Notes under the pieces: model-generated
What the model was told of the DNA's origin: nothing
The model's database searches: none
Seen by the model: the letters and a program-made list of their open reading frames with translations, nothing else
Made by a program: the position numbers and the translations under genes
Part shown: in pieces, positions 1 to 10,900 of the stretch
Layout of the letters: the number at the start of each line of letters is the position of its first letter
Numbering within the stretch: position 1 is the first letter of the stretch
Source of the DNA: Cylicocyclus nassatus
Taxonomy: Eukaryota > Nematoda > Chromadorea > Rhabditida > Strongylidae
Direction of reading: 5' to 3'
Length of the DNA stretch: 64,000 bases
Assembly: GCA_958299035.1 (NCBI GenBank)
Contig: CATQJL010000112.1
Location: 67,611,117 to 67,675,116, forward strand

Positions 1-154
1 CATCTGTACATTTGTTCGTTAGGCAGCGTCCATCAGGCAAATTATAACAAAAATACTCATCTTTACAAGAAAGAACAAGAAAAACGTGTAAACCTCCTTG
101 AAACCGCGGAAGATTCCACAAACTTCGGTTATGAAAAGAACCATGTCACCTTAC

Positions 155-398
155 CTTAAGCCTTCGAAGATTTCCAGCGCTCCTCGAGGAGTATAGCGGC
201 TGCCTAAGAGCTCACGATCCTGAAGAAAACCGTGCGTAGTTTAAATTCACGCATATTCGACTTATATAAAAAGTTCAAACACTTTTACCTTTCCGCAGCT
301 CTTCACCATGTATTTGTTGGCGCAGATATGGGCAGCTTCAAAAGCTTCCGCTGAAAGATGTTCACGTTCGTTGGACATAGCGTTGCGCATTTGGAGAA
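155..398 (-). pseudogene. Isolated rpl-10-like (ribosomal protein L10/uL16) exon plus one unmatched exon
   Basis: The exon at 398-289 reads on the minus strand and ends in a clean donor (GGAAAG|gtaaaa). Its product matches the central part of eukaryotic ribosomal protein L10, with [16 protein letters not shown] followed by [15 protein letters not shown]. elegans RPL-10 has the same stretch with a few differences. L10 is a 60S subunit protein near the peptidyl transferase centre and is normally almost invariant, so changes such as Leu to Phe and Arg to His here are suspicious. The next open segment, at 219-155 (acceptor cttcag, donor AG|gtaagg, phase compatible), does not continue the L10 sequence, which should go on with a DGFH-type stretch. 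I read this as a broken copy or an exon captured into another gene. The L10 identity of the first exon is firm. The gene model is not, because the window starts here. Confidence 0.6.
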
Positions 399-1526
399 CT
401 GAGTCTAAATGTAAAATGGTCAAAAAGCAAAAGAATTATTTCAAAAATCATTGATATTGGTGAACTCATAAAGAAAAAGCTTTGGACTCCTGTACAAGGT
501 GAGATGGTGAGAGGTGAGAAAGGTGCGAAAGGTGAGAAAACAGCAAAACAAAAACAGAAAACTAGTAATACGATAAATAACAGTGAAAGCAAGTAAAGAA
601 GGTGAAAAGATGGAAACAGAAGAAAGAACTAGCAAGCGACGAAAAATAGACGCCGATTAAAGGACTCAGCAATACGCCGTTCGATCGGAGCGCGCTTTCC
701 TCCTTAGGAAACGGTTCCCCTGAGGCTATTTTTGGCTCTAGCAAAGAAGAGAGGAGGAAGTTTGAAACCAAAATTTCAAGATATACTAATCTTTAGATGT
801 AGAGTAGATTTATGTAAAAATTTTGAAAAATTATGTGAATTGAGAGTTTTGACAAGCTCAGCTTGTCATTAGCTTGTCAGATGACAAGCTAATTTGGAAA
901 TAAGTTAAGCACGCTCTTCATTCACATAAGTTTTTCATAATATTTCATACTTTGTCACTTAGTTCTACTGCGCAGATACACCCCAAATCCCGCGCAATTT
1001 CGTCGCTTCTGCGTTGCAAACGAGCCATTTTTCCGTTTCTTTGGTGGCGGGAAATTTTTAAAAAGTTTGCCACAACCTTCAGTCACATAATTTTTCAATG
1101 AAACTCCTAAGTTAACTCCTAAAGGCTTGTGTCTACGTCCGTACCAAGTTTCATACCATGTCGTCATCTGCGCTGCAAACGAGCCATTTGAATTCACATT
1201 TTCATTTACGAATTTTGCAAAATTTTCGGAAAAAATGCTTATTACTCGTTTCGTTCACATAAGTTTTTCATAATTTTTCATCCTCTGTTTCCACTAGCCT
1301 CTCTCTCTCCGTTCGCTTACCATATGTGGTGTCATATCGTTACGCGCCCCCAAAAACGATTTTCCCTTTGCTTTTTTTGCCCAAAACGATTTCCAGCTTG
1401 TCATTTGACAACCTCGTGCCGGGCCCTGGCTGCACCTGGTAAAGAATTCACAGAACAGGTGCTGTCTATACCTACCATAAGCATTTTAGGCGCTAGAATT
1501 TTTTTTTAGTTTTTGGCTGTCCTTAG

Positions 1527-1889
1527 CTGAAAACGAGCAGGGTCATGAAAAAGCCTCTAATTTCCTGCTGGACTAAAAGTCGAAATGGAGCGTTAGCAGA
1601 AACATGCATTGCTGAAGCGCTGTAAGTCCACCACTTCTACATTACGCAATCGTAAAACGGTAGTTTCTATTTTTAGCGAGGATGTGCGCTACTATCGCCT
1701 GCACGATGGTCGTCTTGTTCTACAGAAGGTATGTTAGAATGCACTTCTTCCATTTTTTTATATGTATTCTTTTAGAAATCGAAGGGTGCCCTTGTGGGAC
1801 TTGAACGCACCGACAAAGAGACAATGAGCACGGACGCTTGGAAAGAAAACCTAGACATCAGCCGTGAAAACTTAAGCAATCAACCGTGA
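1527..1889 (+). CDS. 3' end (last three exons) of an unrecognised gene
   Basis: Three phase-compatible exons end a plus-strand gene: 1527-1621 (acceptor ccttag, donor gtaagt), 1677-1728 (acceptor ttttag, donor gtatgt) and 1776-1889 with a TGA stop. The introns are 55 and 47 bp, typical for nematodes. The readable C-terminus contains ALAETCIAEALEDVRYYRLH, then GRLVLQK, and after the last intron KSKGALVGLERTDKE, ending ENLSNQP. It is hydrophilic, charged and has no membrane segment. I do not recognise the family. The two downstream exons look reliable because splice sites, phase and codon use agree. The first exon is less certain, since another frame is also open over its first half. Upstream exons were not found between 420 and 1520. 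No AATAAA lies within 100 bp of the stop. Confidence 0.55.
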
Positions 1890-3085
1890 AAACATTTTGT
1901 TCCTTTTATCAACAGATACTCATCACGTGTATAGTTAGTTATTAGTACTTAGTTATTCGATGAAGTTTTTATGTTAAGTGTGAAACAAACATTTCATCGT
2001 TAATAGTTATATAGACTGTTCTTTATGGCAATCGCATTAGAAGTGGTTATTAGCTGAGATTTCGACAGATTAAGCAAGAAGTTCCCGAGAACATCAACTA
2101 TGGAAGTTTCCCTGAACCACATTCTTTTGGAAACTTTCCGAGAACTTTGGATGAAAAAATTCTGGCAAACTATAAATTGTTTCCGAGAGCTTTGGAGCTG
2201 AAGTTCCCACGAACTTACAATGGAGTTCCCCAGGTGACCCGCCAGAGCTTTCCTCAATGTTCGCCGAAACTTCCCGCCGTTTGTCTGAGCAAACAGTGCT
2301 TTGCTCCTACCGTTTGTGCTTACCAACATGACCTCATTCTGCAATTCTGCTCGAGTAATGCATTGCCCAAAGCTGGACTCATTTTATATTAGAGATGAAA
2401 GGTCTGCAAATGGGGCCCCGATCAAAGATTTTTGTCGTACTCCAATTATAAATACATTGTGCCACCAGCAGCAAATTGATGTGAATGTTGTTGTCATTGT
2501 CACATTGAGTAGTCAACTGAACAAAATTGCTGAAAACTGACTGCTTCCCGCAAACTTACCGTAAATAAATCATAAGATGCGCCTCTCCGAGCTGAGTCGA
2601 ACGGTGTTCTTGGACAACTCCGGCAGACTTCGGCAACTTTGACAAATTGTGAGCAGTATTGTATCTTCCCAATGTTAAGAAAAAGATTTGTTCGTTCGTT
2701 TACAGCAAGTCATTAAATATTTCATATTTTTACGTTGGCTGAGCTGAAGCATGAGCTAGCCATCAAATATATTTCGAAATTTTATGCTGATTATTCTCAT
2801 GTATCTTTCACCGCGAGATAAATGGTAATTATCAGAACAAACACCCATTGAATGTTGAAAGACTTCTCCTTAATATCGAAATTGTAAAATTTGCTCAATG
2901 TGAGTTATGTACGGTTTCTGTCCAATAAAGGTATTGTGACAGCTACTAAGGAGGCAATAACAATTTTATGTCCTTTCAGGATACCAGAGATAGCAGCGAG
3001 ACTTTCGATATCAGTAATATGAGATGAGATGATTAAAAATCAAGCTATTTTTTGATGTAGCTAGTGAATGAAAACAAACTTAAAG
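1890..3085. other. Intergenic sequence, no supported gene
   Basis: AT-rich spacer. At 2070-2290 the sequence repeats loosely the phrases TTCCGAGAACTTT and GAAGTTCCC several times, which looks like decayed repeat arms rather than coding sequence. No ORF here has splice sites or a recognisable motif. Confidence 0.5.
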
Positions 3086-3087
3086 GC

Positions 3088-3240
3088 AGTTGCATGACGA
3101 AGGTGCAGAAGGGTCCTAGTTGAGTGAGCGCAAACGCGACGCGCTCATATCCTCACCGTTGTAAATCCTGCGCCACATGCGCTCCGCGGCTAATAAAGCC
3201 GCGTTCGCGCCCGAAGGTTTCGTCTTCGTCATGCAGCAGC
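3088..3240. mobile_element. Foldback MITE, CATGACGAAG family (copy 1)
   Basis: The ends are inverted copies, TGCATGACGAAGG and CTTCGTCATGCA. The interior holds the small palindrome GCGGCTAATAAAGCCGCG and GC-rich blocks. Related copies lie at about 17.9 and 49.8 kb. No coding capacity. Confidence 0.6.
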
Positions 3241-3456
3241 CACAGGTTTAGGTTGCATACCGTAGACAAATCTCATCATTGTCAAGCGAACTGATCGTGA
3301 GGCGCCAAACGTAAAAAGAGATGAACACCAAACCTCTGTGGCACAAAAGCTGAAAAGTTTTAGGTTTTTCGTAGACTTCATACTGTCTGCCGTAACAGGC
3401 TTTAATGGCTGAATAGATAAAGCATTTTTTCTCCTTGCAAACATCGATCCAACTTC

Positions 3457-3924
3457 TTGAAGGCAGTGGCTCGGGAAAATTGCGACTGCGGGCTTTCCAC
3501 GACTACATGGCCTTCTGAACCAGCTGAGTCCGGTACTGCGCTTTAAACGCCAAAAAAGTGCTTTTTTTGCGTTTACGGGGGCCTTGGACAGCTGGAGGGG
3601 CGGCAGGGAGGAAATCACCTCAAAAGAAGCAACTGGCTGCTGGAGACTGTAACCCTATCTGTTTTGGCGGCAAACTGTATCGCGATGGCTGCCTAGGCTG
3701 ATCAGCCAATTGCCGCCAAAATAGGCGGAGTTACAGTCTTCAGCAGCCAGTTGCTTTTTTGGGGGTGATTTCCTCCCGGCCGCCCCTCCAGCTGTCCAAG
3801 ATCCGGAAACGCCAAAAAAGCACTTTTTTGGCATTTAAAGCACAGTACCGAACTCAGTTGGTCCAGAAGGCCATGTAATCGTGAAAAGCCCGAAATCGCA
3901 ATTTTTCCGAACCACTGCCTTTAA
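3457..3924. mobile_element. Foldback MITE, TTAAAGGCAG family (copy 1)
   Basis: A long imperfect palindrome. The left arm starts TTGAAGGCAGTGG, and the right arm ends CCACTGCCTTTAA. The arms also share the GCCAAAAAAG, CCCTCCAGCTGTCC and CAGCAGCCAGTTGC blocks in inverse order around a centre near 3690. The 129-codon open frame on the minus strand here falls inside the left arm and is not a gene. Confidence 0.75.
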
Positions 3925-4875
3925 ACCTTACAAGGGAGGGTCGCGAAGTCGAAGTGGCCGATCACTTCAAGCATGTCATCGCGAAGAGCTAGAGGCTTTG
4001 ATTTTAAATCTGCCTTCCATATTTGCAGAAGACTTCTGGGAAAGAAGTTAAGGACTTTTATTTGCGAGAAGTTTGCAGGACCTGAGGATAGCTGGGTTTG
4101 TCAAACATTAAGCATTTTTTGATTCACACCCACTTAGACCAGCTTATCTTTGCTAAACGTGATGCTGCCTCTTCTTGAATGTTAAAGAAGCAATTTAAAA
4201 GATTTCCATTTTTTGTATTTACCTGAAACCACGCTGATGATAAATTAATGATAAAAATGCCCATAACTTGCTTCCGAAAGCCTTCTGCAAATAGCGAAGG
4301 CGGATTTAAACTCAGCGCTCCAATCCGTTTGTAATCTGGTGATCGGCCACTTCGAAATTTCGCGACGCTCCCTTATTAGTAAGTTAATCATATTCTAATT
4401 AAAAGTCAGCTCTTCAAAACAAGATTTTTAGCGGTAGCCTTTAACAGTTGCACAGACTTGCGTACAAATGCACTGGCTTCCTCATTTTCTGAACATAAAT
4501 TGTTGTTTCATATTTGAATCTGCTGAGGGTTTTTGAGTGACCCTAATGAGCAAGATCAGCATAGATTTTTAGCTCCGCTCAAATTCAGTTACAGAATACA
4601 AAATCATGTGTAAATTTCAAAAATTGTCTTGGAAACGTTTGGTGCCACATCTTTTCTCAACGCCTGACTCTCCTAATTTTGAGTTTACTATTAATAGTTG
4701 TACAGAAGAAACGCTTTGATTTCAGAAAAATTGGACAGACAGTCAAAGGATGTTTATTGCTAGACCTCCTGCAAGACCATTATGCAAAAAACAAGACAAT
4801 CAGACACAATTACATTTGAGCACGTATGGAAGAATTTTCAGTAATTGATAAGAAATCAAGAATCTTGTGCTGCAG
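3925..4875. other. Intergenic sequence upstream of ASP gene A
   Basis: AT-rich spacer. Two short inverted patches, around 3950-4030 (GGGTCGCGAAGTCGAAGTGG) and 4330-4375, hint at another decayed foldback. No exon was found. Confidence 0.4.
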
Positions 4876-4883
4876 TTATAAGG
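4876..4883 (+). promoter_or_regulatory. Possible TATA-like element of ASP gene A
   Basis: TTATAAGG lies 65 bp before the ATG at 4941. The paralogue has a better match, TATATAAG, 68 bp before its ATG. The match in position, more than the sequence itself, supports a core promoter. Confidence 0.4.
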
Positions 4884-4940
4884 AATTGATACACCTCAAG
4901 ATAACACACTCGCGATTTATCATAGACCATTTCCACTCGA

Positions 4941-7900
4941 ATGCGCCATCTTCTCTCTGTAAGTTGTTACTTCTCAAGAAGATATCAGTAAGAATTGAGT
5001 ATTTAGCTGTTTCTACTATTCGGTTGCGCCCAAATCGGTCTACGTACGTGCAGAAAATTTATAGGAATTGATGTATTTGAGAATCTACAAATTTTAGAGC
5101 AGTGTACTCCTAATACTGACGTTGAAAACTTTCACAATTATGTTCGGCAAGCAGTCGCTAGACGCTACGCTCCCTCTCTCTCCGACCCGACTGGTGGTAA
5201 TGGTAACATAACTCTTGGCGGAAAAGGATCAAAAACATTATTCGCGTTGGTATGTTTGTAAACACAATCTAATTGAATAGCTCTGGAGCAACAACACCTG
5301 CACTGAAGTCCAAATCCTCGCTTCTCCGAATGTGGGCATTGATGTTCAAGTCCAATGTGCTGAATGTTTGCTTAGCCGAAATGGGTGCGGTGAATCCTTT
5401 ATAGCCTTATTCATTGCACGAACCGGGCGGTAGCCGCATGTTTTCTTTCGCTAGTGGAAGGATATGATAGAATTTGGCTCCACAATATTTTTTGGAGCTG
5501 AAAACGAGGCATTGTAGTCCAAAGCAAAAAACTAAGTTTGGAACCTTCTTTGGCTTATGCGCGAGAATTAAACCTTGATCACACGATTGTGAAATGCCTC
5601 AAAACCCTTCGCCGTTCAAATTCCCTTTATTACCTGAGCTTTGTAATTTTCATAGGCAGAGTGGCTGTTCCTAGATGCAAATCAAGATGCTTTAAAAAAC
5701 CTTTTAGCCATAAGTATGCCCTAATTTTACTATCATTGTCCAACAGCATAATTTTTCACCTTCGCAATTGTCCCAAGGGACATGGGCAAGGGCAAAGATG
5801 AAGAGCATCATAATAAAGATTTGCCCAAAAGCCTAATATCATGTCAAACTCTTAAAGTTTGGAGTAAGATGACTATTTTGTCCTCAATTGCAGCACGCTT
5901 TGAGAACGTAACACGCAACACCTTATGGAGATTCAAGCTGGTAGAGTCAGTCAGTATAGCATGCAAATACGAGAGAATGTCATCGTTTTAAAGGGCTTCA
6001 GAAAGCATACAGTCTTTGCCTAGAGCGATTTCACACAGCTGTTTCGCTCTTCGTGGTATTGTAAATGAGCATTTGGGGAGCTTACAACGTTTTTTTTTGA
6101 CAGATGTTTAGAAGGTAATTTGAACATCATCCAGCTAATCCTTCTTGACGATGCTTCTTGCAATCTCGGTTGCATTTAGAACACGGAGCTATCTATGCTG
6201 TTAATACATTTTAGGAAGGTAAGCCTCCTCCAAGCGCATATGCATATAGCAAACTGACTAGACGTGAAAACACTGAATACTGTATTGTAATTTGGATATG
6301 TAGCGTAGTACTCAATTATGCCATTGAAAATATATTCTCTCTTTGAAATCTTCCTACGTCTAAAAACACATGCTTTCGTACTCCGTGCCTTCAGCAACTA
6401 CACTCGAATATTACAGACTTACGATTGCTCACTCGAAGGAATTGCAACAGCTTCAATTGATGCGACTAGGTGTAAGCCCAATAAAGAATACGCAAGCGCC
6501 TTCAACAGAGCTCTTAACTTTGCAGCGTTGGGTTTCGCATCGTAATCTTAGCTAATAATAAGCATTCTGCATTCAGGAATCGTGAAAAAACAGCAAAAAA
6601 TGGTTATCTCTATGCAGTAGAAGACTGGCTTGATACAGCTGAGCTACCTATCAGCGCTACGTACAACCCCAGTGACCCAGCTTCAGAAAGTTTCGCAAAT
6701 GTGAGTTCAATGCATGATGGACATTTTCATTTTCAATAATAAGATGAGTCCGAAGTTTATTCGATACGAAATAAAAAGGAACCAAAAGGATGTTGAGACA
6801 AAAAAGTACATGAAAAACACCTTTTTAGAACGGAATATTCACTGAAAATCTACGGTATGTGAGTCAGTGGGAACGAACATAGCTCACTTACCTTCTTGTA
6901 AAACTTCACCAACTTGTTTTGACTACTAAAAATAAGCAAGTAATTTAGAGTTGTGTTGTTTCCAAAAAAGGTAAGGTCACGTGCGATGTCGTTTTCAACT
7001 TACTGTACTCATGCTGGCAAGCGTGTCGTCAAAAATTCTCAGTTTTTTCACCTTTATTTTTCAATGTGGACGTTATCAGACAATTTGATGTCGTATCTAT
7101 CCCAACAAACTTCGAAAAGCTGCGAAGGAAAAATCTAGTGAAGTAAGGCAGGAGTTTTTATAGTTTGCCTTGGATAGCAGCCAGTGGCTCACAAATTTTT
7201 CTAATATGTGCATACCAAATTGTGTCACTGGCAAATTGCAATTTTAGATGGTATACTATAAATCGTTGAGAGTGGGATGTGCCCGCGTAGCATGTACTGG
7301 CTCAACGACCGGTAAATTTGCCATTGCATGTGTATATAGTGCGATGTGAGTGCCAATCAAGAAAGTTGAAAGCTAAGATGCTATATTTTGGCTTTAGACC
7401 GCAGAAAGGAGAACCTTTATACATCGAAGCTAGCACAAAGAAGGGATGCGCTCCAAAGATGTGTAAGGAGTTTGTGTCAAATGCCATTTGTCAAAATGAC
7501 GGTGATGGTTGTTCTGCCATCGCTACCTGTGGCCTTTGCCAAACAATGGATGGTCCAGAGATCCTAGAAGGCAAGACTGATGTATGCTATCCTATATAGT
7601 AAATACTATATGTGCAAACACAGATTCCACTACCAGCAGTACGAGTACAGCAATTTCTTCAAGTAAGTGGGTTCTACTTCAAATCAAGAAAGCACTTTAA
7701 TGTCAAGTTTAACAGCTGTGACCTCATCGTCAACCCGTACCTCATCGTCCACCCGAACATCCTCATCGTCAAGCCGAACAGCCTCACCGTCAAGCCCAAC
7801 GACCTCACCGTCAAGCCGAATCGCTTCATCATCAAGCTCAAAGGCCTCATCGTCAAGCCCAACGGCCTCACCGACAAGCCCGACAGCCTCATCGTCAGCC

Positions 7901-10900
7901 AAAGTATCTTCAACAAAACTTCCAACAACCACAAGTAGTCCGGGTGGATGTATGACGGATGACATTAGAAATCAAGTAGTGAACAAGTTGAACGAAAAAC
8001 GGTAGGCTGATTACTATAAAAAATCCCGCGTGCTCTTTCATCGAAGCATACTAAATTTTTATTTGTATACTGCTCTCTCATCGCACAGGTGTAATCATAA
8101 GGGTTGACTTGGTGGCTTGTACTGTGATTGATGTGATAAAAATTTCATAAACTGAATTTTGAAAATCTTTCAAGAGCTTTGCTGGCAAAGGGACAAGTAC
8201 AAAATGCAGGAAAAGGAAACTTACAACCAGCTACGAACATGTATAAAATGGTAAACGGAAGTAAAGCACGAATCTTTCATTTTGATTTTCTAATCACAGG
8301 GCTATGACACTGAACTGGAATTTGAAGCACAGACTTACACTAACACATGTCCACCAAAACCAGGAAAATCAGATCTGAGTACTCGCGTAGGCCACGGAGA
8401 AACCACAATCATACTAGACGACAAGAGTCTATCCTGTGCAGATGCTTTGACAAAGGTGAAATAGCAACTCTGTTCTGGGAGAGCATATTGAAGAATGGTT
8501 ATTTAGGCTTTGGAAGCTTGGTGGAATGAAATTACAAAGAAAGCACTGAACTCCGCAGTCAAGTATACGCAAGTACTAGAAGAATCCGTTAATGCTCCCA
8601 CAAATTTCACTCAGGTGCGTCTTACCTTTGGTTTCTCAACATTTGTTCATTTTCAGCAAAGGGTTTTCTCGCTCAGAGCAATAGTGCCTTCATCATATAT
8701 TTCCTTCAAATAAGTACTTTCGATTATTTCTGACAAGGGAGTGTGTAGACGTTACATGTGTAAAAAGAATGTGCCGATGCATGTATTTACAACATCGGAA
8801 AAGCAATTTTTGAACGTTTCCAGCCTTCAAGAGTAGGCGGAAGCAGACTACTGTGCACAAACTCGCCATCTTGTAAACCGTATTCAAAATTTAGCATTTT
8901 CTTGTGTCCCCTGCTTACCGCACTTCACCGCTTATGGCTTGTCTTTATAACAGTACTCATGTCAACACACTAATGTAAAGTAACTCAGCTTGTCAATGGC
9001 GAACGTAACAGTTTTCCGTTCTCTAACCCTTTCCCAAACCCTTTTCTGCCAAAACACTGATCTCAGTTTTTTAAGAAGTCAAATCCATGACGTCTAAAGT
9101 CCTCCTACTTCTACAGTACACACAGCTTTTCCTCTAATATTGATCCGGTTCTTGTAAAATGAGTTTCGGTTTTAGATTCACGAAATGGTATTGAATCGAA
9201 GGAACAACGAACAGTCAGTAAAGTTAACAATTTCTAGCCAAAGAGTTGCTCATACTCTTCATAGAGGAAAGCTAAATGTGGAAGGAAATATCATTGTAAA
9301 AAAAGTGACAGGAAGAACTGTACATGATATGGAACAAAATGCCAGGGATGAAGCGCGGAAATTAAAGCAATGAGAATGGCTGGTTTGAGGCGATGAGATT
9401 GTGGCTATTGGCTATCGTCCCTTCTACAAGATCTGTAGAGCTACTGTTTCCGACCCAATCACGTATCTGATAGAGTGTCCAAAACGAGTTGAAAAGCCTT
9501 TGATAGCCTTCATGCCAAGAAAACATAAGAACGAAACAGGAGTAAAATCACTGGTGTGAAAATTTCAGTAGGTCGTTATTAGGTCGTCTCAAAATTTATT
9601 TTGCAAACTATTAGGTTGTAACAGAATTAATGCAGGTTTTGAATTCCAATCGCAATAAGTCATACACTTCTCATTTCTAAGTAGGTTGCAAAATACCATT
9701 CGATAGAGCAAAGCAATCTCTACAAGGTGGCAATCCTGCTTTAGCAAAAACTCTGATCCACCACGAGTTTCGAGCCAAAAACTAAAAAGATTCAACTATC
9801 CAAAAAATTGAGAAAAATCGCAACTCAGTTCATAAAAAACCTACAAAAATTCTAACCTGCTCACGTAAACACTATTCACATAAAACATCTATACACGCCT
9901 TTGCCGTATTTTTTTCTCTGTTAGAAATCAAGAAAACGGAAATTTTCGTGCGTTTGCCAAAGTGATGCTGTGCCGTTACCACATAAGTAGTCGTATACTA
10001 CAAAGCTGTAGAAGTACAAACGTAAATTTTCAGCTCTCTACAGGCTTTAGTTCTCGAGAAATTTGAATTTTAGCTTGGACCACATGGCCAGCGAAAACTG
10101 TATTCGATATTTTCCGAGAACTAAAGCTTGTAGAGAGCTGGAAACTCACGTTTAAACTTCTACAGGTTTGTAGTATACAAATACTTATGTGGGAACGGCA
10201 CAGCATCACTTTGGCAAACGCACGAAAATTTCCGTTTTCTTGATTTCTAACAGAAAAAAAAAATACGGCAAAGGCGTGTATAGATGTTTTATGTGAATAG
10301 TGTCTACGAGAGCAAGTTAGAATTTTTGTAGGTTTTTTATGAACTGAGTTACGATTTTTCTCAATTTTTCGGACAGTTGAATCTTTTTAGTTTTTGGCTC
10401 GAAACTCATGGTGGATCAAAGTTGTTGCTAAAGCAGCATTGCCTCCATGTAGAGATTGTTTTGCTCTATCGAATGGTATTTTGCAACATACTTAGAAATG
10501 AGAAGTGTATGACTTATTGCGGTTGGAATTCAAAACCTGCATTAATTCTGTTACGACCTAATATTAGGTTGTGACATAAGTCTTGGGACACTCTGACTTC
10601 TTATGGCGATAAATCATGCAGTTTGAATTTCCATTAGGGATTCAAGCACCATTCGATAGAGCAAAGCAAGCCCTGCAAAATAGTCTGCAAATGTTTGCCC
10701 CAACTTCGACCCGCTTCAAGTTTGCATCTAAAATGTGAGTCGTCTGAAGGCCCAGAGAATCGCGAAAAATCCATACCTTCGTTCAAAAAATCCCACGAGT
10801 CTCCAACTTTCTCACCAAAATTGCACACTACATCAAACACTCGTATATACCGTTTCTAGATTTCTTCCTCACATAGAAATCAAGAAAACAAAAAAAAGTT

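Noticed and set aside
420..660. Lys-rich plus-strand frames before the 1.5-kb exons
   Set aside because: They are A/G-rich composition effects with stops in each frame and no clear splice link to the exon at 1527.
3229..3618. 129-codon minus-strand open frame
   Set aside because: It lies across one arm of a foldback element and has no splice sites, start context or motif.
7612..7965. Alternative frames over the ASP-A linker on both strands
   Set aside because: They are side effects of a stop-free 21-bp repeat. Only the Ser/Thr frame joins the flanking CAP exons in phase.
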